Of a stretch of 64,000 nucleotides of DNA, positions 1 to 12,506 are shown in pieces (positions within the stretch are counted from its first letter, which is position 1; each line of letters opens with the position of its first letter). Below the pieces are notes generated by a model. The model worked only from the letters and a program-made list of their open reading frames with translations. It was not told the DNA's origin and ran no database searches. This stretch comes from Stereocaulon alpinum (lineage: Eukaryota; Ascomycota; Lecanoromycetes; Lecanorales; Stereocaulaceae), in contig JAEUBA010000061.1 of NCBI GenBank assembly GCA_018257865.1, positions 124,001 to 188,000 on the forward strand. Direction: 5' to 3'. The position numbers were made by a program, and so were the translations under genes.

Positions 1-790
1 ACACAAGCTCAGTCATGGTGCTCCCCTCGTTGGGCTATGGGCAAGGTAGGGAGTCAATGAGGTCTAAAGATTTGGTAAGGTTAACATGATTCGTGGGGAA
101 TCAGTCCCATATTCACTGTGGATCATCAATCTTAGTGAAGGGTGTTCGAAAACGGCATCTCATCATGAGGTATGTTGCCAAAGCAGATGTTCATTTGGTC
201 AACGTGCAGACCACATGAAGGTTAGATACTTGCAATCTTGGAGAAGTTTGGAGAAGTCGATGTTTGTGACTGTGGTATAAAAGGACCATTGACTGCGCCA
301 GAACATTCATGTCCGATCTAGAAACCAGAAAATGCACGTCACTCTATAACTAAGCACCTCTTAACGTGTTAGCCTATAATGATATTGCAAAGTGACTTTG
401 ACTCAAGGAAGAAAAAGGGACCGGCAACAGTCCGAAAGGGAACCGGGAGCTAACGATCTTCCCGCTTCAAGGTCCTTAGTACCTACCTATCGCTAATATC
501 AATCTTCACATGGAGGTGTATGTATCATACAACGGATTGCGTCTCTGGGCATTGACAAAAGCTTATGATATCCTATCCGGGCCAATCACCCCAGGAGTGG
601 AAATGTAGATTGGCTCTCCTGACTGGCAGAGGCGATTTAAATAGGCTAAACGAAAAGGCAGGAAAGTGGGCCACGCCATGAAGATGCGATCTTGAACGGC
701 GCCATCGAGAGCTTGCTAGAAGAGACACTCCAACCATCGAAGAGGCAGTGCCACCGTGTAAGGGATTCAAGCGCTGTTTTCTGACTCAGC
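1..790. other. Intergenic, upstream of SPT8
   Basis: No convincing gene is seen here. Short open frames lack recognisable domains or intron-linked extensions. The stretch presumably contains the promoter and 5' leader of the SPT8 gene that starts at 791. I see no tRNA, repeat or other structured element. Confidence 0.5.
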
Positions 791-2984
791 ATGGATCCCT
801 TCGGCGCAGACGACGATGATAGGGAGAGTGAAGGAAGCTCAGACAATGACCAAGATGGCCCAATGGAAGAACGGGAAGATGAGGATATGGAGGGGAACGA
901 AGTGCCAGATGCTTATGCAGACGGCGAGGGAGAGAACGAAGAGGAGAACGAGGACGAAGACGATGAACAGGATCCTGATCAGGATCAGGACGATTCGCAG
1001 GACTCTATTGGGAATGGTCCCAGTCGAGGGCAGAAATCCATGGGAGCATCTCAGACATCTGTTTTAGGCAATATGCCCGAGCCTATGCAAGACCCTAATG
1101 GCTCCCGCGGCCCTACATCTGCACCTACATCGCATCCGAACCCCTCGATGCTTCTCACATCTCCCTCCCCTACCCAAGGGTCGACTGCCTCAAACGGTTA
1201 CAGCATCGAATTCCCTAAGATACGCCCAGAGGCAGCAACAGCTTCAGTCTATGATATTGTGCCTACAATCGCAGCACCACACAGTACATCTATCAACTCT
1301 GTAACAGCGACTCCGGACTTACGATGGGTGTTCACTGGTGGACACGATGGATACATACGGAAATTTAATTTCTTGGAGACCGCGAACGGCAAGTCTGCGC
1401 TTACTGTCGCTCAACGACATCCTTTCGTGGACAGTGTGACGAAGGCGGGGGTGCTGGTGAGCTACTGGGAGAACAACGAGGAGTCTAATGGTAATTCCAG
1501 GGTTCTGGAGCAGACCGCGTATTAGCAGTACTAAACCCCTAGCAGGAAAATCCTCTGACGACGGATCTTCGATCTCTTCCGTCTACTCCCTCGCAGTACA
1601 GCGTGAAGGTCTATGGCTTCTGTCGGGACTGGAATCTGGGGGCATCAATCTACAATCTGTTCGGCATGATGAAGGCAAGCGGATAGCGTGTCTGCGTGGT
1701 CATACGTCTGCCGTCTCGGTTCTGAATCTAGCCCAAGACGAAAAGTCTGTCTTATCCGGCAGCTGGGATAAGGTCGTCCTCGATTGGGATCTGAACACTG
1801 GCAAGACCATCCGCAAATTTGAAGGCAGTGGAGGACAAATATCTGCACTAGAGATCCGGCCACTATCTAGCTTGCCAGTTCCAGAAGCTTCCGGCGATAT
1901 CGCCGAAACAAGCAACACCTTGTCTACAGACACCAATGAAAAGCCACGACCAAACGGAGCTCTCGACACCGGTGGTGATGGTGAAAACAAACACCCTGTG
2001 CCGTCAGCCGACCCTGCTAACAATGGAGACGAGGGTTCTCCTAATGATTCCTTGTTTGGGGATGGAGACTCGCTATTCGGTGACAACGACAATGATTTTA
2101 CGCGAATGATTGCCAACGGCATACAAGAACACCAGGAAGAACAGGAACATGAAAGAGAAGATCAAGACACTGGAGATGATACGCAAATGCCAGACGCAGA
2201 CCGAGCTTCGACCGCGACGCTAGTCAATGGTGAGTCGGGGGCTGAAGATTCATCAAAGCCGGAACCTGCAGGAGACCGAATTGCCTGTCCAGGAACAACT
2301 TCTTCTTCTTCAACAGGAACCCTAGCAAACGGCTTACCTCACGCCGAAGAGCTGCCACAAAACGGTGAAACGGGTGAAAGTAAGTCCACTGACACTGAAC
2401 AAGCTCCCCAAACATCAGATTCGACATTCCTTGCCGCTGGTCATGATGGAAGTCTCCGTATATGGGACAGGCGACAAACCCAACCTATCGCTAAGATGCT
2501 TCCTGGAAGAAATGTGCCTCCATGGTGTACAAGCGCAGTATGGTCCCCAGACGGCAACTTCATTTATGCTGGTAGGCGAAACGGAACAGTGGACGAATAC
2601 AGCTTACACAAAGGCCTGCGAGGTGCAGAGAGGAGCTTCAAGCTGCCGAATAATAGTGGAGCTGTCAGCGCTCTGCGAGCCATGCCTAACGGGCGTCATC
2701 TTATTTGGTTAGGCGTCTCAAACATGACAATCAAGAGGGCACAGCTAACAATGTATAGCGCATCACATGATATCTTACGACTCTACGACCTGCAAGAAAA
2801 GCAGATCTTCAAGCATGCGACAGTGCCTTTTCTTATTGTCCCGGGGCATCGGACTGGCGTTGTATCTCATCTTTATATGGATCCCACATGTAGGTATCTG
2901 ATTTCTGCAGCTGGAAACAGAGGATGGGAAGGCAGCTCTACGGAGGTCATGCTAGGATATGAAATAGGAGTACCCAAGTCTTAA
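791..2984 (+). CDS. SPT8: SAGA complex subunit Spt8 (WD40 repeat protein)
   Basis: This encodes the TBP-interacting WD40 subunit of the SAGA transcription coactivator, acting in the nucleus. The exons I infer are 791-1490, 1543-2707 and 2759-2984, giving 696 aa. Intron 1 (52 nt) has a TACTAAAC branch site and a CCCTAG acceptor. Intron 2 (51 nt) has a GCTAAC branch site; it is a multiple of three with no stop, so it can be mistaken for coding, but removing it restores the conserved LICASHDILRLYDL. The N-terminus (about residues 1-80) is strongly acidic, as in Spt8 of other fungi. WD repeats follow, including SVTATPDLRWVFTGGHDGYI, GLWLLSGLESGGINLQSVRH and LSGSWDKVVLDWDLNTG, with a long acidic/polar linker (about residues 360-520) before the C-terminal repeats. 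The GLESGGINLQSVRHDEGKR stretch is the most Spt8-specific part. The family call is firm; exact exon edges are inferred from splice signals. Confidence 0.92.
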
Positions 2985-3435
2985 AAGCTTAGAGACGTAT
3001 TCACTTAGGGGTTTGGGGAGCTAACATGCCCGTATGATACCCAAGATTTTGGCATGGTGCGTGAGGACTGGTCTAAGTCTCAAAAAGTGATATTGTACAA
3101 AGGAACGAAAGCCGAATAATAACCGATATATAGGTAGTTGGCCTTCAAAGCATTGAAAATATAGGGTCTTGCCGTTCAATATCAACACCTTAGTGTGAAG
3201 TGCTACTTCGGGGGTTTTCACAACATCCGGACAACCCCCAGCTCCAACTCATCGACAATCATCAACGCCAGACATATTACTACAACTACGTTGCTTCACC
3301 CCTTGGATAGTAAGTTCTATAGGCTACAACCTTTGACATCAATACTTGTACCAGTAACACTCCGTTGTACCTGACTGATTGCTAAGGCTGCATACCTGAC
3401 ACGGTGATAGTTTGACCGGCTATACACTACCAAGT
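2985..3435. other. Intergenic between SPT8 and the DUF7918-like gene
   Basis: This 450-nt stretch joins two genes on the same strand. It should hold the SPT8 3' UTR and the promoter of the next gene. No further feature is visible. Confidence 0.4.
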
Positions 3436-5660
3436 ATGCCTCAACTCCGCGGTCTCACTGTTCATGTGACAGATCGTCGTGGAAACAACTTGCCAGAATG
3501 GGGTATACGTCATCTAAGGCAGACCAATCAAATTTCTGCCTATATTCAGTCAATAACAGATGCAGCTTTCCGGGTCTCAGTGCAGCCAAATATACCCTAC
3601 GTGGACCCGGATTACGCACAAAATAAAAATAAAGTGAGCGATAACTTCCGACATAAGCGTGCAGGCTCTGATGAGAAACACCAGCGACTGGAATACAGTC
3701 ATGGCCATCTACCTTCCTCATTTCCACTTGACGGCTATGAAAAGGCTACAGTGCCACCATATTCGTTCTTGGCTGCCTTGTACCTCGATGGCCGGACAAC
3801 ACCTGAGCGGGAAATTGTTGTCTATACAGACCCGAATGATAGTGACTTCGATGAACCTGATGGTAAAGTCTGGTTTAGACACCGTTCGACCCAGACAAAC
3901 GACGGGAGAATAGCTGAGTATGGCTGGGTTTTCAGGGATAAGGCCATCGAGAGGGTGTTCAATACGTTGAATCTGTCAGGTCCAGTGACCGTACCCAGGG
4001 AGCAAAGCAATGATGAGGACGCACTCATCGATGCTATGCAGTCATCAGGGCTCAGTGTCCCAGAAACAGTGCAGAATGAGGGGAGCAAAGTCGGTCAGAT
4101 ATTGGTAGAAATATCTCGAATAACCCTTGGTACCAGATACAACGAGGACAACTACCTTCCAGAAGTACAAGACGAGGATGACGACACTAATATGGACGAC
4201 GTTACTGGGGAGATCACCCATGCTACTGCTATTGTTCGGAAGGCAGTCATACAGCCAGAGCCAATCCAAATAACGGAAATCTCACCATATCAGGAGGACG
4301 AAGGGGTCTTTGCCAGGTTTCAATTCTTCTATAGAAGTCAAGGTACGTTCTGAACCTACACATACCGAGCACAGTAACCATCGTTCACGTCCCTTCTAGT
4401 CTGCAATCATCTCCCAATTCGCAAGGCGAGGATACACTACCGTCGAACATTCGCTGACTGGTGGTAGAACAACTACAGAAGTTCGCCTTCCCGGGATTCC
4501 CAACAACGTCGAAGGTGCCAGTGAAGAATTGGCGCCAACGGGATGCACAAATGGCAGCTCTGACTCCTTTGAGCATCTTGCAAGCTGGGGCTTTAAAGCC
4601 GAAGAGTCTAGCAGGCGGGGCCAAAGAATCCTACGAGGAAAAGGTCAAGAAGCGATCGTTCAAGAAAGACGAAAGTTCCAAGTATGACTTTGGTGCTGAG
4701 TATCGAGATGTTCTAGAAGGAGCGTCAGCACCAGTCGCCTCTCTGCTCGGGTTTGGTGGGCACTCTGCCCCAGTCACAGGAGAGAACTCCACATCGCGGA
4801 AGGGGAGCGGCTTTGCTATCAATGAAAATCTAGGGAAGTATCCTGCAGCTCCACTACCATTTATGGATGCAGTTCTCGAAGCCAAGAAGAAGGGAAGCGC
4901 CAGTGCTGTTGATGAGAATTCTGGAAAGCATCCCGAGGCTTCATTGCCATTAGTGGAAAAGCGAAAGCAGCCCTTCATACATCTTGCCTTTGGGGACAAT
5001 TTTTCCGATACCAGCCTTTCCGGAACCTCTCTTCAAAGCGGAGACAATGATCTCGGTTTAAAGTTAGGGACTCTCGCAGCTACAGGAATTGATAGGCCCT
5101 TCCACGGCAAATTCAACAACCGTTTTCGACTAGTCAACACTGGCGAGGTTTCCAAACCTAAATCTACCAAAGAGGCAATTGTGAACACGCCTGACTCGAC
5201 AGCCGCAGAGCCGCCACCCTCACCCTTTCCCTCTACGAGCCTTAGCAAAGGCAGTTTCGCTAAATTTGACATACACCTAGGATTAAAAGGTCCAGGAACT
5301 TGCATGGATTCCGACAATGACGCAGACAACGAGTCCGCAGCAAAGTCTGATCTTGAATCCCACAAGGCAGATGATGACCTCTCCTGCGCAGCAAACCCGG
5401 AAGAAGACAATGAAGCCTACAGAGGCGTTATATCCCAATTTAAAGGTCTTGGTCTCAAGAAGCGTAGGCATGTGGAGATTGAGACTGCAAAGGAGGATGA
5501 AGTAGAAGGGAGCAGTGGCCTTGGTGGTGCTGAGGGGAGCGGGAACGCGTCACAGAGCACGGGTCTCGCTCCGTTGGGTCTGATTGAGGACAAGAAAGAT
5601 ACACCACGAGCCAAGAAGGTCCGATTCGCTGATCCAGGACTACTGTCTCACATGACTTAG
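3436..5660 (+). CDS. DUF7918-like fungal protein
   Basis: The first ATG of the open frame is at 3436, where the protein starts MPQLRGLTVHVTDRRGN. Exons 3436-4342 and 4468-5660 give about 699 aa. The N-terminal 200 residues resemble the fungal DUF7918 domain: a beta-rich start (LRGLTVHVTD), a central PYSFLAALYLDGRTT segment and a GWVFRDKAIERVFNTL end. The C-terminal half is low-complexity, with Ser, Glu and Lys clusters and a final KKVRFADPGLL. I place the intron at 4343-4467 (125 nt, GTACGT donor, GCTGAC branch site at 4453-4458, TAG acceptor). A nearer acceptor at 4399 (CCCTTCTAG) would end the protein after about 23 further codons. No biochemical function is known to me for this family. The DUF assignment is by recall of pattern, not by search. 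Confidence 0.7.
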
Positions 5661-6182
5661 ATGACTAGCAGGACGACTCAAGGTGCTGCTGGAGGTGATA
5701 CTGCGGGAGATAATGATATGGGATTTGGGGTGATCGAATGACGAAGACTTGCGTCTATACGACATCAGCTCGGAGTGGAGGAGCCAAGACTTTTTCCAGA
5801 TGGTCAGGAGGAACGATCATTTCTCAGTACTTTTTTCGATCCTACAACATGTTAAGAATGGATGCTCTCTCGATGACTGGAATGCGTGGAGATAATCGAG
5901 AGGAGTGAGATTGTCTCGGATACTCGGATCATCCTGTAAGAGGACGAGACCTCTTTCTCGATCCTGTAAGATGACGGGAGTTCGTTCCAAGCACAGCACG
6001 GCCAGGAGACCTCTTCGGTGCATAGCATGTGTACCATCTCATGATGTCAGACACCTTCTCACCATTGTACTAATAGATAGAACCTTCTTTTCGAGTCGAA
6101 TTAGACCAATGCAAGTTCTATGGTGCTATGCTTCGCAAGCAATTCATCTAAGCTACGTATGCATACCTGCGTAAAAGCCATC
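5661..6182. other. Convergent 3' intergenic region
   Basis: This lies between the 3' ends of the DUF7918-like gene (+) and DOA1 (-). It contains two copies of a CCTGTAAGAKGACG-like motif (about 5932 and 5964) and a short inverted repeat (AAGAGG...CCTCTT near 5938-5956). No gene is evident. Confidence 0.4.
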
Positions 6183-8659
6183 CTAACCCTTCAACAACCC
6201 CCTAATCTCCCCAACAACACCCTTAACCCTCGGCTCCCTAACAGCCTTCTCCGCCTTCCCCAATGCAGCAGGTAAATCGTAAACCTCCTTCGCAGCCTCC
6301 ACTACTTCCTCCCCAAGACTCAACAGCGTTCCAACAGCCACGAGACCGCGATAGACGGCTTCTGCGTCTACAGCGGTGCTGATGAGAGAGGTGAGATCGT
6401 CGAGAAGTGCTAGTCCGCGATCGAGCGATGAAGGCAGCGAGCTGTGGGAGGATGAGGTGAGGAGGACGGCGTAGTTGAGATATAACGTCGCTACTGCTAT
6501 TGTGAGGTTACGGTTCGCGGTTCCAGAGGAAGTAGATTTGACGAGTTCGTGGATTTTTTCGAATTCCTTGTCTGCGAGGTTTCGACCTTGTTGTGTTTCG
6601 AAAAGGTTTCCGAAGGCGCGGATGGAGAGCATGATGTTGTTTTCTCTGTCTCTATCTTCGAAGCCGCCGGAAGCGAGTACGTCGACAATGTTGGCGTTGT
6701 CTGATCGATATTCGGCTACTGCGGGCGTTGCGGCAGCGAGCAAGCGGAGGAGATCGAGAGCTGGAAGGCGGTGGGAGGGGGGCCAGGTTGTGAGGATGTA
6801 GATTACCAAGGCTACGCCGAGGGTGAGAGCTGAATTGGAGGTAGGTGTGCTAGAGAGGTTAGTTTCGAGGGGTTTCATCATGCCTTCGAGGTCGGAGAGG
6901 AGTTTGGCGTCTAGGGAGATGTCTTTTGAGCCTTCGTTTATGAGTTGGGAGCTTAGTTCTTCGATCTTCTTGCGGACGGTGCGGAGGTTGGCTGTTTTGA
7001 TGGAGAGGTAGGTTGTTTGGGGCAGAACTTTAGGGCGAGATCCAAGAGATGATGAGGGTGGTGGCGCTGATGTGTTGGAGTTGTCTCCTGGGCGATATGC
7101 ACCAGCGCCCCATGGGTCTGACGCTGACGGTCCTGGTCCCTGGGATGGTTGGCCGATGGTTGCTCCTTGCGTGTTTGAGGTGATAAAAGCGGCGACTTGG
7201 TCTAGATATGATATTGGTAATTCGTTGTTCTGGATAAATGTAGTTGCTGCTTCGTATGGATTTTGCGAGAGGTTGTAGGGGAGCTTGAGCGGAGGCTTGC
7301 CATCTTCAATGTCAACATCGAAGACATAGTCATAGTCTTTGCCCGCATGTGATGTTTTCTTTCCACTGCTGCCGACCGCGTCGACGACTGTCCCTACGTT
7401 CATCCAGGACTGTGTTCCCTGCGACCACTGATGAGCACTGACACTGCCGTCTGCCTCCTGGATCATTTGGACTTGTCCCTCTTTAGTCCCTGACTTCGAC
7501 TGTAGAAATTCTGGACCAGGCAGCTGCTCCTTGTTCGGAATGCCGGCTGCCTGCTGGGGTATTGCGGAAGACTTCACGTCGCCTTCGAACGCTTGTAGGG
7601 CTTCAGGACCTGCTTGTCGATCCTTTGCTCTGCTGAAAACTCGTACTTTCCGGTCGCTGGCTCCGCTGACAATGTCTCCATTCTCTGAGCAGGCTGCTAC
7701 GCCCCAGACTGATATTGCAGGGTGCGTGATCGTTTGTGCACATTCACTTCCCCTCCATATCCGTACCGTTCGGTCTTCGCTTGAGCTCGCAAGCTCACCA
7801 CTTGGCAGACTAACTAGGGAATATATGAAGTTCTCATGACCGACCAGCTCGCCAACCTGGCGTCCATCGATTTTCCATAATCTGATAACCCCGTCATTGC
7901 CGGCTGAAGCAAAGTCCGCTCCCGAGGGATGGTTTGAGGGCACCCGGCATAAAGATCTTACGACATCTATACTACCCTTGATGGCGTGCGAGAACTTGCC
8001 CCTTGTATCGAAGACTCTTATAACTTTGTCCGCGCAGCCTATTCGTAACCCTTGTCAGCCGACCTGTGCTTAAAGCGTCCTGCCTACTCAGCCCACCTGT
8101 AATGATTGTCTTCCTGTCATAGGCAAGCACCGTCCATACGCTCCCATCATGGCCCTCCAACACTGCATTACACTCCCATTTTCCAATTCCCCATAGCCTC
8201 GCCGAGCCATCCCAGCTTCCACTAACCACAAAGTTCCCATCAGGACTAACATCCAGTGCACAAACATTGTGACTATGCCCCAGCAGTAAAGCCTCGGCGT
8301 TCTCTTCAGGTGGCTTGCTAGGCTGCCGGACTTCTATTATGGTATCCTTGCCACCAGATATTATGAGCCCATCTGGGAAGGTTGAGGTAGGAGGAAGGTA
8401 TGTGATGGCGTTGATGAAGGCAGAACCGTGTGAGGATATCGAGCAGTCGTATGTAGGAGGGTTCTGAGAGAGCAGCTTCCACAGACGGACTGTGGCATCT
8501 CTTGAGGCGGAGAGGACGACGGAGGGATGAGGGAAAACAACAGCGCGAACCTGAATCTGTTATAGCCCGTAGCATCTACATAGTTTGCATGTAGTTCTCT
8601 AAACTTACATCGTCTTCATGCCCCTCAAGGGAGGCAGCAAGCTTATAATCCGCGCTCAT
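6183..8659 (-). CDS. DOA1: Doa1/Ufd3 (PLAA-like) ubiquitin-binding Cdc48 cofactor
   Basis: This is the WD40-PFU-PUL adaptor that binds ubiquitin and the Cdc48/p97 C-terminus and supports ubiquitin homeostasis and ubiquitin-dependent degradation. The inferred exons, on the minus strand, are 8609-8659 (MSADYKLAASLEGHEDD), 8097-8550 and 6183-8038, giving 786 aa. Both introns are 58 nt; the first has a GTAAGT donor and the second a GGCTGAC branch site. Residues 1 to about 310 form WD repeats (VVSGSWDGSARLWGIG, FASAGNDGVIRLWKIDGRQV, ELASSSEDRTVRIWRG). The PFU domain is about 371-459 (WSQGTQSWMNVGTVVDAVG). The C-terminal PUL domain, with helical ARM-like repeats, spans about 504-786. All three domains occur in the order and lengths normal for the family, so the gene looks intact. 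Confidence 0.95.
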
Positions 8660-10602
8660 GGTTGCTTGTTGAGTTTTGAGGTACGACTGGATTTAGGGCC
8701 GGATTTTATTTGATAAACAATCTACGCTAGTTCACTTCGTAACAGAGTACGTATTGGAGGATTAGTAACCGTAGAAGATCTTCGAATTTCAAATTCATAT
8801 GTTAAGGTATATGGCCGATGGGTAGAAGACCATAGCCTTGTTTGTTTGATACGAACTAATGTACAAGCAGACTACTGTTTGCTTGCCCTCATCGATGACC
8901 AGGCTGATCATCAGACTGAACCAAGTCCACAAAGGGGGCTTCAACTGAAAGCCTGCTCTATATCACGAGCATTGTCAGTACCCAACCCATCCAGTTATCA
9001 CCCTAGCATATCGACGACAGTGGCTTATAAGCGAAGGGAACCTGTGAAACAAGGACAAAGAACAATTTGCGGAGAAGGAAGGGGCAACGTTCTACACGAT
9101 GATGGTGAAGTTTAACGCGTTAAAGCACCAAGGTAGCTGGAGCTGCAAAGCGGTATAGTCTCATGGAATAAAGTCCGTACCCCATTAGAGTATGCTAGTG
9201 TTGCTCCAGATAGGACCTTGAAATGCGAGAACAGCAATTGCGATTGCCAATGAGCTAGAAATTGCCCCTCCCGTGAAGAACATGAACTGCTGTTGAGCAC
9301 CATCGAACTTGCAACAGGCTAGGCGAAGAACACTACAAATGTCTGCCAAAAGGAAGACATTCCTTCTGGCAATGGCAAAGTATGGGAATCAGCCTGAAAT
9401 AGAGGAAAAAATGGAAGGGAATCACGATTCATTCTCAACCGAACCAGCTTCTGAAGATTATCAACGGATTGATGATATAGATGACTCGCCAGGGACGAGA
9501 GCATATCCATGACATTAGGTCTCATGCCACAACGCGTACGCAGAACCCCTTCGAGGTCGACATCCCAGAGGCTTGAGTTCCATCAATCGGCTTGGATGGC
9601 TAGGGATGACTAGGACACTTGTGTAGGCCTTCTATCTTTCCACTTTATCCGCAGCTGTTGAGAGTGGTCTATGGCACGCCTGTCAGAAGACGAGGTAACT
9701 CGGGGATCTCCTCTTGAGATTTCGTTAAGAGGCAAATCATAACAGACATTGTTCAGATCTAGGAAGATGGTGCTGATCTGCCACGCTTCGAAGGGGTTTA
9801 GCCCACGCTTTCGTTCATTCTCATTGTACAATGGTTCAGATTGTATGATGTTTAACTTCGGTCATAGATTAAGTGACATCAAGGCCAGATTTCGAGAAGC
9901 GAAGCACGAGGACAGTACGTCCAGAAGTCTCGCAAGACAGCTTTGAGGAGATCGGACTCCAAAGGGGACTGTCCAAAAGGATCCACTGAATCGATCCGCT
10001 CAGAGCTTCGGTTGTGGCAAGCGCACCGGCAAGAGACTCTCTGAAGTATGCTACGTGCACGTAAGTGCAGTGTACTATAACAGACTTCTCAAAGATATAT
10101 TACTGAATTGTTGGGTAAGATTCGGAAAATACAAGCGTGATCTGAGGAGATGTCGTCGGTGTATGGCTGGCACTAGCGGCTCCACAGGCTAGCCTTCTTT
10201 GCATCATTCCGCATGCTCTTCCCAGTGAACCACACTTCACTCTTCTCATACTGTCCTTCTCCTCACCCACTCTTTTGACTTGCTCCTGTCTTGGAGGTCT
10301 GCGATAGTCTCGACTACTTATTCGCTTAGTTGAGCAGAGTTTGCTTCAGCACCATCACCATCTTACGATTTTACGAACTTGCATAAAGTGAATCACCAGT
10401 ACCTGCTTCGAACAAAGCCTCTGCCCACCCTCGTTTGTGAGACATCACATGCCCCTATAGCATTCGTACGCCAACTTCTACAGCTTCTACAGCAGCTCAT
10501 ACCCTTCCAATCTCGACCCTCGAGCTCTGCTGCCCTTCAGGATCTACCCATACTCTGTCTACACACCGCTCCTCTTCCTTCAAATTAATAGCTTTCTCTC
10601 TC
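8660..10602. other. Divergent intergenic region between DOA1 and the STRAP-like gene
   Basis: This 1.9-kb stretch separates two divergently transcribed genes. Several open frames of 60-90 codons occur on both strands, but none has a recognisable domain or convincing splice signals. The last 350 nt before the STRAP-like ATG are pyrimidine-rich (10200-10340), typical of fungal core promoters and 5' leaders. Confidence 0.45.
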
Positions 10603-11925
10603 ACATGGCTTCTGGTGAGGCTTCATTTTGCTCTTCTCCTACTGCCATGCCGCCTATGCCACAGCAAAGTACACACTCAAAGATTCTGCATCAAGACATC
10701 CAATATCAAACACAGAGTACTAACGATGTAACCAGAAGCAGCTAAGGCAGTGCCTTTGACCTGCCATGGCCATTCTCGCCCTGTGACTCACTTGAGCTTT
10801 TCAGACGTTGTTGATGACAACCAATATTATCTTATTTCGGCTTGCAAAGGTGTGCATCATAAGCTCGTGCAGTGACCAAGGACAATAACTGAGAGTTGCT
10901 AGACAACAACCCTATGCTACGAGATGGTGTGACTGGTGACTGGTGGGCTGCTCTTTTCCCGCAATACACGGCAAGGCGACTAAGATGAAACAGGATTGGA
11001 ACATTTATTGGTCACAAAGGAGCATGTTGGCAAGCTCGCCTCTCGAGCGATGCCACACTTGCAGCTACAGCATCTGCAGACTTCTCAGCGTACGCCCTAT
11101 CATTTCATACCCCGGATCATGAATGTGGCTAAAAAATCAACTCTCGACAGCAAGGTCTGGGACACCCATACTGGCGAATGCCTCCACACCCTCCAACAGG
11201 CGCACATCGTCCGTGCCGTCGCATTTCCCTCCCAGCCTCGCCCCCAAATCCTCGCAACCGGCGGCTTCGAAAAGAAGCTCATGATCTACGACCTCTCTCT
11301 TTCAGGCAACGAGCCCCACAGCGACTCCTCCTCCCCCACAAGCCCTACCTTCAAAAATGGTAACACCAACGCACCAAACCCACCAGGTTTCGAGATCGGT
11401 GCTGGCACTCACAAGAGCGCTATAAGATCCATCATTTGGGGCAGCAACCAGAACGTCCTTATTACAGCATGTGAGGATAAACAGATCCGCTGGTTCGATA
11501 TCCGCGCCCGCAACTCCATCGCATCATACACCCTCGACGGCCCCATCGGCTCCTGCGAACTCAATCCCTCCATGTCCACCCTCTCTGTTGCAGCGGGGAA
11601 AACTGCCTACTTCTTTTCGGGCACCACACCCGCTCAACTCCTTAAATCATTCACCCTACCCAAGGAAGTCGCATCAGTAGCTGTTCATGAAGGAGAGCGG
11701 AAATTCGTTACGGGCGGCAACCAGGATACGTGGGTCAAGGTATGGGATCTGGACGGCGACAGTACTCCGAGAGAGCCTTTGGATGTCTGGAAAGGACATC
11801 ATGGGCCGATTTGGAGCTTAGGCTTCAGTCCCGATGGCAAGATATGTGCAAGCGGGAGTGAAGATGGGACAGTGAAGTTGTGGAAATTCTGTGAAGGGGC
11901 ATACGGGCTGTGGGGTTCGAGGTAA
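10603..11925 (+). CDS. STRAP-like WD40 protein
   Basis: This 344-aa WD40 propeller resembles serine/threonine kinase receptor-associated protein (STRAP/UNRIP), which in animals works in the SMN complex and in signalling; fungal orthologues are poorly characterised. The inferred exons are 10603-10612, 10736-10849, 10903-10942, 10994-11089 and 11151-11925. The first exon has only ten nucleotides. Intron 1 (123 nt) has a perfect TACTAAC branch site; introns 2-4 are 53, 51 and 61 nt. Removing them gives continuous family sequence: LTCHGHSRPVTHLSFS, FIGHKGACWQARLSSDA, KVWDTHTGECLHTL, WGSNQNVLITACEDKQIRWF, and a final WSLGFSPDGKICASGSEDG with GTVKLWKF. A Ser/Pro-rich insertion lies between repeats 3 and 4. 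Length and repeat number match the family. Confidence 0.93.
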
Positions 11926-12506
11926 CCTGCTTTCCGTTCCTTGGAGCAGGACGATTGAAGCATTGAGGATACCGGATGACGTTCACTTCGACACTTGATA
12001 CTTTAAGACGTCTGCAGCACTTTTTGTTCTTCTTGTTCTTCTTCTTCTGGCATCATGGCATCACAGAGATGGAGTTTCATGGTTGATATCATCGGATGCA
12101 AATCATGACGGGGGCGGCTACCTACTGCATTTTGTGTCACTATAGCTATGATGATACCCCTTATGTATCGCGATAGACGCAATGATACAGATACACGGTT
12201 AGAACAAATTCTTAGCTGCACTCTTCATAGGGCGGTTTTCCGCCCAATCTGCGCTTGTGTTTGTTCCTTAAAAGCGCAATGCTAACTTCGAATTCTCCAC
12301 GTATTCACTGGGGCATAGGATAATAAACTCTCGTTGCTGCCTTGGACCACTTTCTTGTATATGTTAATGAACGAAGGTAGGATTGCACGTTGACGCTATA
12401 GACATGCTCAACTGCTCTCTAACAATAACCCCCAACGCTTGCCAACACAACACAACGCTTTCCACTTAAGAGGCCGTCCCGTAATCAGACTTTTCCAAAC
12501 ACTCCC
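11926..12506. other. Convergent 3' intergenic region
   Basis: This lies between the 3' ends of the STRAP-like gene (+) and YRA1 (-). It has a short TTCTTCTTGTTCTTCTTC run at about 12024-12046 and otherwise no visible features. Confidence 0.4.

Noticed and set aside
8846..9512. Small plus-strand frames (89 and 67 codons) between DOA1 and the STRAP-like gene
   Set aside because: No domain, signal peptide or splice support; treated as intergenic.
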